Source of the DNA: an uncultured Muribaculum sp.
GTDB taxonomy: Bacteria > Bacteroidota > Bacteroidia > Bacteroidales > Muribaculaceae
DNA length: 64,000 bases
Direction of reading: 5' to 3'
NCBI RefSeq assembly: GCF_910583865.1
Contig: NZ_CAJTYX010000012.1
Location: forward strand, 1 to 64,000
Below the pieces are notes generated by a model that worked only from the letters and a program-made list of their open reading frames with translations, was not told the DNA's origin and did not search any database. A program made the translations under genes and the position numbers. This document shows positions 27,717 through 36,146 of the stretch, in pieces; position 1 is the first letter of the stretch, and each line of letters opens with the position of its first letter.

Positions 27717-27777
27717 TGTGTCTGAAATCGGGTGGAGCGCACGGTACCACGTCGTACGCACCCCGGTTTCAGACACA
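27717..27777 (+). other. Strong hairpin between glpC and glpT
   Basis: Arms 27717-27734 and 27759-27777 pair over about 18 bp with few mismatches (common core TGTGTCTGAAA / TTTCAGACACA). No U-tract follows, so it is more likely an mRNA processing or stability element that sets glpABC against glpT levels than a full terminator. Confidence 0.5.
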
Positions 27778-27848
27778 GGATACTGACGGATATATCGAAA
27801 TCATAACAACCAATCAATCTATTCCCGCCACGGGAAACACTTTTGAAA

Positions 27849-29408
27849 ATGGGAAAAAACAACATCTACGCGTCATGGGATCCGGAGGTGACCAGACGCT
27901 TTAAATCCTGGCAGTTGCGCACCATCGTCGTGTCGATGGTAGGATACGCCATCTATTACTTTGTGCGCAAGAATTTTTCGTTGGCAATGCCCGGTCTGAC
28001 AGCCCAGTACGGCATATCCAACACAAGTTTCGGCATAGTGATAGGCATAGGCTCGCTTGTCTACGGCTTCTCGCGCTTCGCCAACGGCTTTATTGTCGAT
28101 AAGTTCAGCGCCCGTACCATCATGGCGATAGGCTTGCTGCTCTGCGCGGCGAGTAACTTCGCGTTTGGCTTCGGAGTGAACATATCGTCATGGATAACAG
28201 GAGTGTCCGATGGTCCTGACTTGATTAATATGCTCATCCTCGTGATGGGCGTGACCATCGTCCTCAACCAGGCATTCCAGGGGGTTGGTTATCCGCCATG
28301 TGCGCGACTGCTTCCATGCTGGATACACCCGTCGGAACTTGCCACCAAAATGTCGATATGGAACACATCACACTCTATCGGTGCGGGTGCGGCAGTGATA
28401 GCTTGCGGCTACATCATGGGTTCGATGGGCACCGACCTGAGTAGCAATCCGGAGATTATCAACCGCATAGCTGCCAATCTCAAGCTTGATCCGTCAACAG
28501 CCGAGGGTATGAACCAGATACTCCAGTATGCCACACATTGGGATGCCTGGAAATGGTGTTTCTGGATTCCGGCGGTCATAGCTGTGGCAGGAGCCGCATG
28601 GCTTTACTTCGGTCTGCGTGACGATCCCCAGTCGGTGGGACTTCCGGAACTCCCCGGCACAAAGACCGGCAAGAGCACCGGAAGCGGGGCTAAGAATCCT
28701 TCGCATGGACGTTTCCTGAAAGTGATGGTGTGGACCAACCGGTGGATTTGGACGCTGTGCATAGCCAATGTGTTCGTCTACGTCATGCGCATGGGTATCC
28801 TTGACTGGGGGCCGAAGTTCCTCACCGAGTCGCGCGGCATGAGCATAGAGGCCGCGGCATGGTCTGTCGCCGTGTTTGAGCTGTTTGCTATTGTAGGTAC
28901 TATCGCGGCGGGATGGGCCACCGACCACATATTTAATGGAAAGGCCCACAGGATGTGTCTTGTCTGCATGGGGGCTGCCGCCATATTCATGGCATGCTTC
29001 ATCATGTTCCCGGGAATGCCGGTAGTCGGTTCTATCGCACTTCTGGCCGGTGCCGGGTTCTTCATTTACGGACCTCAGGCTCTGATAGGGATCGGATCGG
29101 CCAATCAGGCCACCAAGGAAGCCGCTGCCACGGCCAACGGTCTGGCCGGGATATTCGGCTACGTAGGCTCTTTCCTATCTGCCATAGGAGTCGGCATAAT
29201 TGCCGATAAGTATGGATGGGACATGGTGTTCTATCTCATAATCGGGGTGGGTGTGCTCGGTGCGATCACATTCGCCACCATGTGGCTCGCCCCGCGCGAC
29301 GGGTATGCCCGCTCGCAGGCATTTTATGCCTCAGAGGCTCGCAATGTGGCGGAAGCCGAGGAGAACATAGCCCGTAACGGTGACGGCCCTGCATCGACCG
29401 ATGAATAA
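27849..29408 (+). CDS. glpT: Glycerol-3-phosphate:phosphate antiporter (MFS)
   Basis: Inner-membrane organophosphate:phosphate antiporter of the major facilitator superfamily. The N-terminus FKSWQLRTIVVSMVGYAIYYFVRKNFSLAMP fits the GlpT/UhpT family, including the phosphate-binding Arg in the first helix (YFVRKN). About 12 hydrophobic helices can be counted. At 519 aa it is longer than E. coli GlpT (452 aa) because of larger loops. I use the ATG at 27849 rather than a TTG six bases upstream. It supplies substrate to GlpABC and lies before the exported GlpQ-type esterase. Confidence 0.92.
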   Translation: MGKNNIYASWDPEVTRRFKSWQLRTIVVSMVGYAIYYFVRKNFSLAMPGLTAQYGISNTSFGIVIGIGSLVYGFSRFANGFIVDKFSARTIMAIGLLLCAASNFAFGFGVNISSWITGVSDGPDLINMLILVMGVTIVLNQAFQGVGYPPCARLLPCWIHPSELATKMSIWNTSHSIGAGAAVIACGYIMGSMGTDLSSNPEIINRIAANLKLDPSTAEGMNQILQYATHWDAWKWCFWIPAVIAVAGAAWLYFGLRDDPQSVGLPELPGTKTGKSTGSGAKNPSHGRFLKVMVWTNRWIWTLCIANVFVYVMRMGILDWGPKFLTESRGMSIEAAAWSVAVFELFAIVGTIAAGWATDHIFNGKAHRMCLVCMGAAAIFMACFIMFPGMPVVGSIALLAGAGFFIYGPQALIGIGSANQATKEAAATANGLAGIFGYVGSFLSAIGVGIIADKYGWDMVFYLIIGVGVLGAITFATMWLAPRDGYARSQAFYASEARNVAEAEENIARNGDGPASTDE

Positions 29409-29439
29409 ACATATTCAACCATACTATACCATTAAACCA

Positions 29440-30234
29440 ATGAAACGCTTTGCAATCATCGGTGCCGTAATGGCACTCTGCGCCGGTACGATTACCGCAC
29501 AGAAAGTAGTGGCCCATCGTGGCTACTGGACAGCGCCCGGCTCGGCGCAGAACTCTATCCGTTCGCTAGTGAAAGCCGACTCCGTAGGTGTCTACGGCTC
29601 CGAACTCGACGTCTGGATGACCTCCGACGGACATCTGGTGGTGAACCACGACCGCAAGTTCAAGGGTGTGCAGTTCGAGAAGGATTCCTATGCCAAGGTG
29701 CAGCAGATACGTCTCGACAACGGAGAGACTGTGCCCACTCTCGACGAGTATCTGGCGGAATTTTCCAACCGCCCGAAAATCCATGTCGTGCTTGAAATGA
29801 AATCGTTGATGGATCCCGTGCGCGAGGACGAGATGGCCGGGAAAATCGTAGACGCCCTGCGCAAGTACAAGCTCCTCAACCGCACCGACATCATCGCATT
29901 CTCAATCAATGCCTGCATGGCCTTCAAGAAGCTGCTCCCCGTAGGAGTGCCCATCTACTACCTAGACGGCGATCTCGCTCCCAAAAAGATCAAGAGCCTC
30001 GGATTGGCCGGCGTGGACTATTCCATCAAGGCTCTCAAAGAGCATCCGGAATGGGTGGAAGAGTGCCACAAGCTCGGCCTGAAGGTCAACGTATGGACCG
30101 TTGACGAGCCTGAGGACATCCGGTACTTCATCGACAACGGCGTGGACTATATCACCACCAACTATCCGGAGCGTGTGCAGCAAATGATTGCCGACAGTGC
30201 CAAAAACGCAAAATCATCTAAGAAAAAGAAATAA
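29440..30234 (+). CDS. glpQ: Exported glycerophosphodiester phosphodiesterase
   Basis: Hydrolyses glycerophosphodiesters to an alcohol and glycerol-3-phosphate outside the inner membrane. The ATG at 29440 gives a signal peptide (MKRFAIIGAVMALCAGTITAQ). The GDPD active site is present: AHRGYW (His26, Arg27), ELDVWMTSDGHLVVNHD (Glu55, Asp57, His70) and C-terminal VNVWTVDEPEDI. The Lys-rich tail is unusual but short. As the last gene of the glp operon it would feed GlpT directly. It is shorter than E. coli GlpQ (358 aa), and the bacteroidal form may accept different head groups. Confidence 0.9.
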   Translation: MKRFAIIGAVMALCAGTITAQKVVAHRGYWTAPGSAQNSIRSLVKADSVGVYGSELDVWMTSDGHLVVNHDRKFKGVQFEKDSYAKVQQIRLDNGETVPTLDEYLAEFSNRPKIHVVLEMKSLMDPVREDEMAGKIVDALRKYKLLNRTDIIAFSINACMAFKKLLPVGVPIYYLDGDLAPKKIKSLGLAGVDYSIKALKEHPEWVEECHKLGLKVNVWTVDEPEDIRYFIDNGVDYITTNYPERVQQMIADSAKNAKSSKKKK

Positions 30235-30258
30235 CAGGCCATATATTTCCGTATAATG

Positions 30259-30309
30259 ATTGGAATATGGGTCAGGAAGCATCCTTGACCCGTATTCCAA
30301 TATGTTTTT
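30259..30309 (+). terminator. Intrinsic terminator of the glp operon
   Basis: A 16-bp stem with one G-U type pair (30259-30274 with 30286-30301) is followed by ATG and five T, 24 bp after the glpQ stop codon. Confidence 0.8.
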
Positions 30310-30337
30310 ACAGTCTACTCCGTAAACCGATGCCCGT

Positions 30338-31564
30338 ATGGAACAGCTCCTGACCCCGTTCTCCCGTCCGCTCTACATCATGACAAAGCCTGCCGGCTCT
30401 TCATGCAACCTCGCATGTGAATACTGCTACTATCTTGAGAAGAAGAATCTCTACAAGGACGCTTTGGCCGACCGTCGCTTCGTCATGTCCGACGATATGC
30501 TCGAACGCTTTATAAAGATGTACATCGAGTCGCAGTCGATGCCTCAGATTCTGTTCTGCTGGCACGGCGGGGAGACGCTCATGCGTCCGCTGTCGTTCTA
30601 CAAGAAGGTGATAGAGCTTCAGAAAAGATACGGGCGCGGGCTTACCATCGACAATTCGATCCAGACCAACGGCACGCTGCTCACCGATGAATGGTGTCGC
30701 TTCTTCAAGGACAACAACTGGCTCGTGGGGGTGTCTGTCGACGGTCCGCAGGAGTTTCATGACGAGTACCGGCGCAACAACATGGGAGCGCCATCGTTCC
30801 ATAAGGTGATGCGCGGCATAAATCTTCTCAAGAAACATGGAGTGGAATGGAACGCCTTGGCAGTGGTCAACGACTTCAACGCCGACTATCCGCTCGACTT
30901 CTACCGCTTCTTCAAGGAGATAGAGTGCCGCTACATACAGTTTACCCCTATTGTGGAGAGGATCCTGCGTCATGCCGACGGGCGCAATCTTGCATCGCCG
31001 GCCGATGCGGCCGATGCTCCTTTGGCCGATTTCTCTGTGGCGCCTGAGCAATGGGGCGAATTCCTGTGCACGATATTTGACGAGTGGGTGAAAAACGATG
31101 TAGGCAGCTACTTTATACAGCTTTTTGACTCTACGCTTGCCAACTGGGCCGGAGTACAGCCTGGAGTATGCACCATGGCTCGTACATGCGGGCATGCCGG
31201 GGTGATGGAATTCAACGGCGACGTATATTCATGCGACCACTTCGTGTTTCCGGAGTACAGGCTTGGCAACATCCGTACAGAAACTCTTGTGGAGATGATG
31301 TACAGCGACCGGCAGCAGAAGTTCGGTAATGATAAGTACGACACTCTTCCACGTCAATGCAAGGAGTGCCGATATCTCTTTGCCTGCAATGGCGAGTGTC
31401 CTAAAAACCGCTTTGCCGTCACTCCCGACGGCGAGCCGGGTCTCAATTATCTATGCCGTGGCTACTATCGTTTTTTCGAGCATGTGGCACCCTACATGGA
31501 CTTCATGAAAAACGAACTCGACCATCATCGCTCTCCGGCCAATGTGATGAACGTAAGTTTTTGA
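30338..31564 (+). CDS. Anaerobic sulfatase-maturating enzyme (radical SAM, SPASM)
   Basis: Oxidises the active-site Ser or Cys of a sulfatase to formylglycine without oxygen. It has the radical SAM motif CNLACEYC (Cys23, Cys27, Cys30). The C-terminal SPASM region carries the auxiliary-cluster cysteines (CTMARTC, CDHF, QCKECRYLFACNGEC, YLC). The length of 408 aa fits anSME. The next gene is a sulfatase with a Ser-type motif, a natural client. It has no visible consensus promoter in the short gap after the glp terminator. Confidence 0.93.
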   Translation: MEQLLTPFSRPLYIMTKPAGSSCNLACEYCYYLEKKNLYKDALADRRFVMSDDMLERFIKMYIESQSMPQILFCWHGGETLMRPLSFYKKVIELQKRYGRGLTIDNSIQTNGTLLTDEWCRFFKDNNWLVGVSVDGPQEFHDEYRRNNMGAPSFHKVMRGINLLKKHGVEWNALAVVNDFNADYPLDFYRFFKEIECRYIQFTPIVERILRHADGRNLASPADAADAPLADFSVAPEQWGEFLCTIFDEWVKNDVGSYFIQLFDSTLANWAGVQPGVCTMARTCGHAGVMEFNGDVYSCDHFVFPEYRLGNIRTETLVEMMYSDRQQKFGNDKYDTLPRQCKECRYLFACNGECPKNRFAVTPDGEPGLNYLCRGYYRFFEHVAPYMDFMKNELDHHRSPANVMNVSF

Positions 31565-31649
31565 GCACCTACATTAGCATGTTGGTGGTTTCAGACGTCT
31601 ATATAATATCGACATACGATTTCTAACCAAAAACCAATCCTGAAAACCA

Positions 31650-33155
31650 ATGCGAAAATTCTCCTGCCTTGTCTCCTTGCTGCTGTCCGGATATGCATGG
31701 ACGGCTGGCCAAAGTAAGCCAAACGTCATCGTGGTGCTTGCCGATGATCTCGGCTTTGGCGACGTGAGCGCCTATGGATCAAAGACCATCCACACTCCCA
31801 ACATCGACAGGCTTGCTCGTGGCGGTGTATGCTTCAACAACGCCTATGCCACATCGGCCACTTCTACCCCGAGCCGTTATGCCCTGATGACGGGAATGTA
31901 TCCTTGGAAAAATCCCGACGCCAAGATTCTTCCCGGAGATGCCCCTCTGCTTATCCGTGAGGATGAATTTACTCTTCCCAAAATGATGCGCGAAGCCGGA
32001 TATGCCACCGGTGCCATAGGAAAATGGCATCTCGGTATGGGAAAAGGTAACATAAACTGGAACGAGACTGTAAAGCCGGGAGCCAATGAGATTGGATTCG
32101 ACTACTCGTGCCTGATTGCCGCCACTAACGACCGTGTGCCTACGGTCTATATCGAAAATGGAGATGTTGTCGGCCTCGACAAGTCCGACCCGATTTATGT
32201 CAACTACGAAGAGAACTTCCCTGGCGAGCCGACTGCGATCGACAATCCGGAGATGTTGCGCATGAAGTGGCATCACGGTCACAACAACTCCATTGTCAAC
32301 GGTATACCGCGCATAGGGTTCATGAAAGGCGGACATTCCGCACGTTGGCGTGACGAGGATATGGCCGATTATTTTGTCGGTAAGATGAAGGATTATATAA
32401 CGGCACATGCCGATACGTCGTTCTTCCTCTACTACGGGCTACATGAGCCGCACGTGCCGCGTGCGCCCCACGAACGTTTCGCCGGTGCCACAACCATGGG
32501 CCCGCGCGGCGATGCCATCGTTGAGGCTGACTGGTGTGTGGGACAACTTCTCGGACATCTCGAGAAGGAGGGCATACTCGACAACACCATGATTATATTC
32601 TCAAGTGACAACGGCCCTGTGCTGCAGGACGGATACTTTGACGATGCCGTAGAGAAGGTGGGTGAACACAGCCCTACGGGCGGTCGGCGAGGTGGAAAAT
32701 ACAGCCTCTTCGATGGAGGCACTCATATTCCATTGTTCGTCTACTGGAAGGGGCACATTGCTCCGCTCAATTCCGATGAGTTCGTCTGCCAGATGGATCT
32801 GCTCCCCTCGCTGGCATCGATGGTGGGCGGTAAAGTTCCCGAAGGACTCGATGGAATCGAAAATCTTGATGCGTTCACGGGTAAGGGCGCGTCGAAGCGC
32901 GAGGACCTTGTGATCGAGGCCAAGAGCAAGGTGGCTTTACGCACCGCCGGACCGTGGGTGATGATACCTCCTCATAAAGGTAAGGCACGCAATGTCACCG
33001 GCAATGAGCTTGGCAACCTTAAGGAATATGCACTTTTCAATCTTGTCGAGGATCCCGCGCAGCTCCACAATGTTGCTGCAGACCATCCCGAACTGCTTGA
33101 AAAACTTAAGCTACGTCTGTCGGCTCTGACCGACGGCAAGATTGTCAACCAATAA
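31650..33155 (+). CDS. Exported Ser-type sulfatase (family S1)
   Basis: Hydrolyses sulfate esters, probably in the periplasm. The signal peptide spans about 1-20. Metal-binding Asp32-Asp33 lie in VLADDLGFGD. The formylglycine motif is S-T-P-S-R (Ser72 to Arg76), the serine variant that needs an anSME-type maturase, encoded just upstream. Further sulfatase landmarks are GKWHLG and SSDNGP. The length of 501 aa is usual. The substrate is not readable; arylsulfatase A-like and glycan sulfatases share these motifs. It ends at a clear terminator. Confidence 0.92.
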   Translation: MRKFSCLVSLLLSGYAWTAGQSKPNVIVVLADDLGFGDVSAYGSKTIHTPNIDRLARGGVCFNNAYATSATSTPSRYALMTGMYPWKNPDAKILPGDAPLLIREDEFTLPKMMREAGYATGAIGKWHLGMGKGNINWNETVKPGANEIGFDYSCLIAATNDRVPTVYIENGDVVGLDKSDPIYVNYEENFPGEPTAIDNPEMLRMKWHHGHNNSIVNGIPRIGFMKGGHSARWRDEDMADYFVGKMKDYITAHADTSFFLYYGLHEPHVPRAPHERFAGATTMGPRGDAIVEADWCVGQLLGHLEKEGILDNTMIIFSSDNGPVLQDGYFDDAVEKVGEHSPTGGRRGGKYSLFDGGTHIPLFVYWKGHIAPLNSDEFVCQMDLLPSLASMVGGKVPEGLDGIENLDAFTGKGASKREDLVIEAKSKVALRTAGPWVMIPPHKGKARNVTGNELGNLKEYALFNLVEDPAQLHNVAADHPELLEKLKLRLSALTDGKIVNQ

Positions 33156-33173
33156 TCTCTCTAATATGAGATG

Positions 33174-33214
33174 AGGCGGTGTTTCACATGTTTGAGTGAT
33201 ACACCGCCTTTTTT
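33174..33214 (+). terminator. Intrinsic terminator of the sulfatase gene
   Basis: A 14-bp stem with one mismatch (AGGCGGTG... with ...CACCGCCT) runs into six T, 19 bp after the sulfatase stop codon. It also separates the convergent alkaline phosphatase gene. Confidence 0.85.
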
Positions 33215-33242
33215 CATAGCTTCACGTATTATCGTGATTGCG

Positions 33243-34616
33243 TTATCTTGCGGATTCCATTATCTTGGACGGAATCATGGTGTTGTCGTTGAATCCGGCG
33301 AAGCGCTCCGCACCTACGCCTATTGCATATACAGGCACGAGTCCTGCGGTATGGTTGTTGGATGTCCAGCCGATTCCTGTGGCCTTGTCGAGGATATGGT
33401 AGACCGTCTCGGTGAACTGGTCGAAAGTCTTGTACAAGGTGTGGTTGTCGGTTCCTTCGTTGCGGGTTATGGCCTTGTCGAAGATTTTGCGCAGGCGTTC
33501 GGTGTCCTTGTCGCTTACCGGCACTCCGTCCCAGAATCCGAGCATAAGGCTCAGGTAATCCTTCATCTCTTCCCATGAATATGGCTTCCCCGACTTTATG
33601 ATGTCGCGGCAATAGACTGTGAACCGTTCTTTCGACACACGTTGCCGGTCGTAGTGCCGCAGGTCGATGTTATATCCGAGCGCGTTGTTGCCGAGACCCA
33701 TGCCGCCGGTCTCGTGGTCGGCGGTGACGACTATCAGTGTCTCGTCGGGATGGGCGAGATAGAAGTCATAGGCCATGCGTATCACGTCGTTGTAGTTTAG
33801 TACTTCTTTGATTATGGTGCCGGCGTCGTTGGCATGTCCGGCATGGTCGATGTTGCCACCCTCAACCATTATGAACCATTTGTCGCGGCCGTTTTTCTTG
33901 AGATGCTTCATGCATGATTCGGTCATGGATGCCAGCGTAAGACCCGGCACGGAGTCGATTGTGTAATACCATACGTCGGGAAACGACAGGCTGTCGAGCA
34001 GTACTACCTTCTTCGCTTCCGAACGTCCCAGCGCGTCAAGGCCGCGTACGACATCGACGCCGTTGTCCGCGAATATGCCGGCGAGGTCTGTCGGCTTTCC
34101 GTCGCGCGACATGCCGCGCAGGTTGCGCCCGGCGATGAAGTCGAACCCGCATCGTGCTGCATCACATCCGATTTCATAAAACATCCCCCTGTCTGACACG
34201 TGGGCATAGAATGCTCCCGGCGTGGCGTCGTCGGCATCTTCAGTGGTTATTATCCCTATTCCGTAGCCTTGCTGTTGCAACTGCGTGGCGATTGAGGTCA
34301 GGTTGGTAGAGTCGCGGGCCATGCCGAGCATGCGGTTGAGCGTCTTGCTTCCGGTGGCGAGGGCGGTTCCTGCCGCCGCAGAGTCGGTCACCGGCGACGA
34401 TGCGGAGTGTGTGGTGCACTGCGATGCTATCGGAAACTGCATCATCGTTATCGGCGTGTCGTTGCCGGCTACGGTACGGTTGTAGGCTTCGGCCCCCATG
34501 GCGTGCCCCAGACCCATACCGTCGCCGATGAAATAGAATATGTATCTGGCCTCGCCGGCTGTTGCCGATATGGCTAAAGTCAGGAGGAGCAGGAGAAATG
34601 TGGTAAATCTTTTCAT
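33243..34616 (-). CDS. Exported alkaline phosphatase
   Basis: Phosphomonoesterase of the alkaline phosphatase superfamily, periplasmic. Signal peptide about 1-20. The metal site starts with FIGDGMG (Asp32). The catalytic serine is in VTDSAAAGTALATG (Ser79). EGGNIDHAGHAND and VTADHETGG supply the other zinc ligands. The length is 457 aa. It lies seven bases after the histidine phosphatase gene on the same strand, so the two are probably co-transcribed for phosphate release. Confidence 0.93.
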   Translation of the reverse strand: MKRFTTFLLLLLTLAISATAGEARYIFYFIGDGMGLGHAMGAEAYNRTVAGNDTPITMMQFPIASQCTTHSASSPVTDSAAAGTALATGSKTLNRMLGMARDSTNLTSIATQLQQQGYGIGIITTEDADDATPGAFYAHVSDRGMFYEIGCDAARCGFDFIAGRNLRGMSRDGKPTDLAGIFADNGVDVVRGLDALGRSEAKKVVLLDSLSFPDVWYYTIDSVPGLTLASMTESCMKHLKKNGRDKWFIMVEGGNIDHAGHANDAGTIIKEVLNYNDVIRMAYDFYLAHPDETLIVVTADHETGGMGLGNNALGYNIDLRHYDRQRVSKERFTVYCRDIIKSGKPYSWEEMKDYLSLMLGFWDGVPVSDKDTERLRKIFDKAITRNEGTDNHTLYKTFDQFTETVYHILDKATGIGWTSNNHTAGLVPVYAIGVGAERFAGFNDNTMIPSKIMESAR

Positions 34617-34623
34617 GATTGTT

Positions 34624-35931
34624 TTATTCAGGTATGGAGTTGAGTTTGTCGAGATAATATTTGCGGAGTATCTTCCATGAATAATAAGGGCCGTTCACGG
34701 GCTTGCCCGGAAGGGTGGTCTCGTTTTCGTTGAGAAGCACCTTGACCAATACGTCATCCGGGTCTGTCGACCCGATAGGCCGGTAGAATATCATCTGTAT
34801 GTTGGCGGCCATAGGTATGATGTCGTGGCAGTACCATCCCGACTGCTCAAGTTCGTCGAGGCTGTTGATTTCGCGGGCGTAGTCGTTAAGTTCCATCAAC
34901 ACAGTGAGCGGAAGCACCATACCGTCGTGGCCGAAGCGCAGGTTTGCGCTTGTCGCCGCCGATGTCATGGCCGTGTCGGCACTCTCAATGAAGTTTAGCA
35001 GCAGGTTGCGCTGGCTGTAGGGTGCACGGTGGCGCGTGAGGCGGCTGTTGCCTGCATCGACAAACCAGTTGGCGTTGGAGCGGAGCCACTGGCTGCGCTG
35101 CTCCTCGCGGGAGAATACGCTGTCGACGAGCCAGGGCATCCCGATGTGGCTCTGCATGTTGGCAAGTACTCTCCAAAGACGTCGCTCGATGAGGCTGTTG
35201 TCGAGACTGTCGCGGATGAAGTCGGGATTGCTTACCAGACGGGCGAGATAACCACCCTTTTCAGGATATTTCGCCTGGAACTTCTTCAGCTCCTTTTTCT
35301 TTACGGTCTTGCGTATCTTCACCCCCACGGAATCGTCGAAGTTCATGTAATGCATGTCGGCGTTGCTCGCGTCGGTCAGGACGTTGACTCCGGGGGCGAG
35401 TTTGTTGATGGAGTTGAGTTCGTTGACCATCGAGAGTATGCATCGGATCACTACGGTTGATTTTGCATTGACCGTTGAGCCGGGGGCGAATATCTGGGGA
35501 AAGTTCATCACCATGCGCTGTCCGATCATCCGGTGCTGCAGGGCACCCATGTCGGTGAGCTCTTCACGGCGTCCTTTCTCTTTGACGGCGATGTCGCGCA
35601 GCAGTGCGAGGGTCTCCTTGCCGAGGGGTGTGAGGGCTTCGTTGCGCTCGGCCTTCTCAAGCTGTGCCACGGGGTATTCATAATCCCGCTGGTCGATAAG
35701 CCAGCGTGACCCGTGTCGACCGTAATGCTCTATGTGGAATGGCTCATAGCCTGCGGGTGATTCCGTGAGTTGCGGGGCGTCCTTGTCGGTATATGGATAG
35801 GCGTAGTATTGTGCCGCGAATTCATGGCTTGTCAGCTCCTCGGGGGCCTTGGGCCGAGCTGTGGATGCGTTCACGCCGAGCACAATGCTTACGGCGAGTA
35901 ATGATAGGGTGTAGCGTAGAGAGGTTGTCAT
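34624..35931 (-). CDS. Exported histidine acid phosphatase (MINPP/phytase-like)
   Basis: Histidine phosphatase superfamily, branch 2. After a signal peptide (about 1-25) the catalytic motif HYGRHGSR gives nucleophile His73 flanked by Arg72 and Arg76. The C-terminal acid motif appears as RFGHDGMVLPL. Gut Bacteroides encode a known inositol polyphosphate phosphatase of this clade, so phytate or other organic phosphate is a plausible substrate, but specificity is not proven by these motifs. Length 435 aa. It is divergent from der and forms a pair with alkaline phosphatase. Confidence 0.87.
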   Translation of the reverse strand: MTTSLRYTLSLLAVSIVLGVNASTARPKAPEELTSHEFAAQYYAYPYTDKDAPQLTESPAGYEPFHIEHYGRHGSRWLIDQRDYEYPVAQLEKAERNEALTPLGKETLALLRDIAVKEKGRREELTDMGALQHRMIGQRMVMNFPQIFAPGSTVNAKSTVVIRCILSMVNELNSINKLAPGVNVLTDASNADMHYMNFDDSVGVKIRKTVKKKELKKFQAKYPEKGGYLARLVSNPDFIRDSLDNSLIERRLWRVLANMQSHIGMPWLVDSVFSREEQRSQWLRSNANWFVDAGNSRLTRHRAPYSQRNLLLNFIESADTAMTSAATSANLRFGHDGMVLPLTVLMELNDYAREINSLDELEQSGWYCHDIIPMAANIQMIFYRPIGSTDPDDVLVKVLLNENETTLPGKPVNGPYYSWKILRKYYLDKLNSIPE

Positions 35932-35952
35932 GATAATGTCCGGTTATGTCTG

Positions 35953-35960
35953 CAAATTTA
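35953..35960 (-). promoter_or_regulatory. Candidate -7 box of the histidine phosphatase gene
   Basis: TAAATTTG on the minus strand fits TAnnTTTG, 22 bp before the ATG. The -33 position has no TTTG, so an activator may help, perhaps under phosphate control. Confidence 0.45.
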
Positions 35961-36112
35961 CGATTTATGATGGATTCCATTATCCTCCATGTACTCGAAA
36001 TACTATGATTCACGCCATGTAAAGACATCTAAAAAGTGTTAAATGTGCATTCAATGCAGATTATTGCTTGTTTATTAAGAGAGATAAGATAGGTTGCTAT
36101 CTTTAGAAATGT

Positions 36113-36120
36113 TAAATTTG
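36113..36120 (+). promoter_or_regulatory. Candidate -7 box for der
   Basis: TAAATTTG matches the Bacteroidetes -7 consensus 26 bp before the der ATG. The -33 element is weak (GTTG at a 16-nt spacing). Confidence 0.5.
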
Positions 36121-36146
36121 CAGTTTAAAAATTATCAAGTATATAA

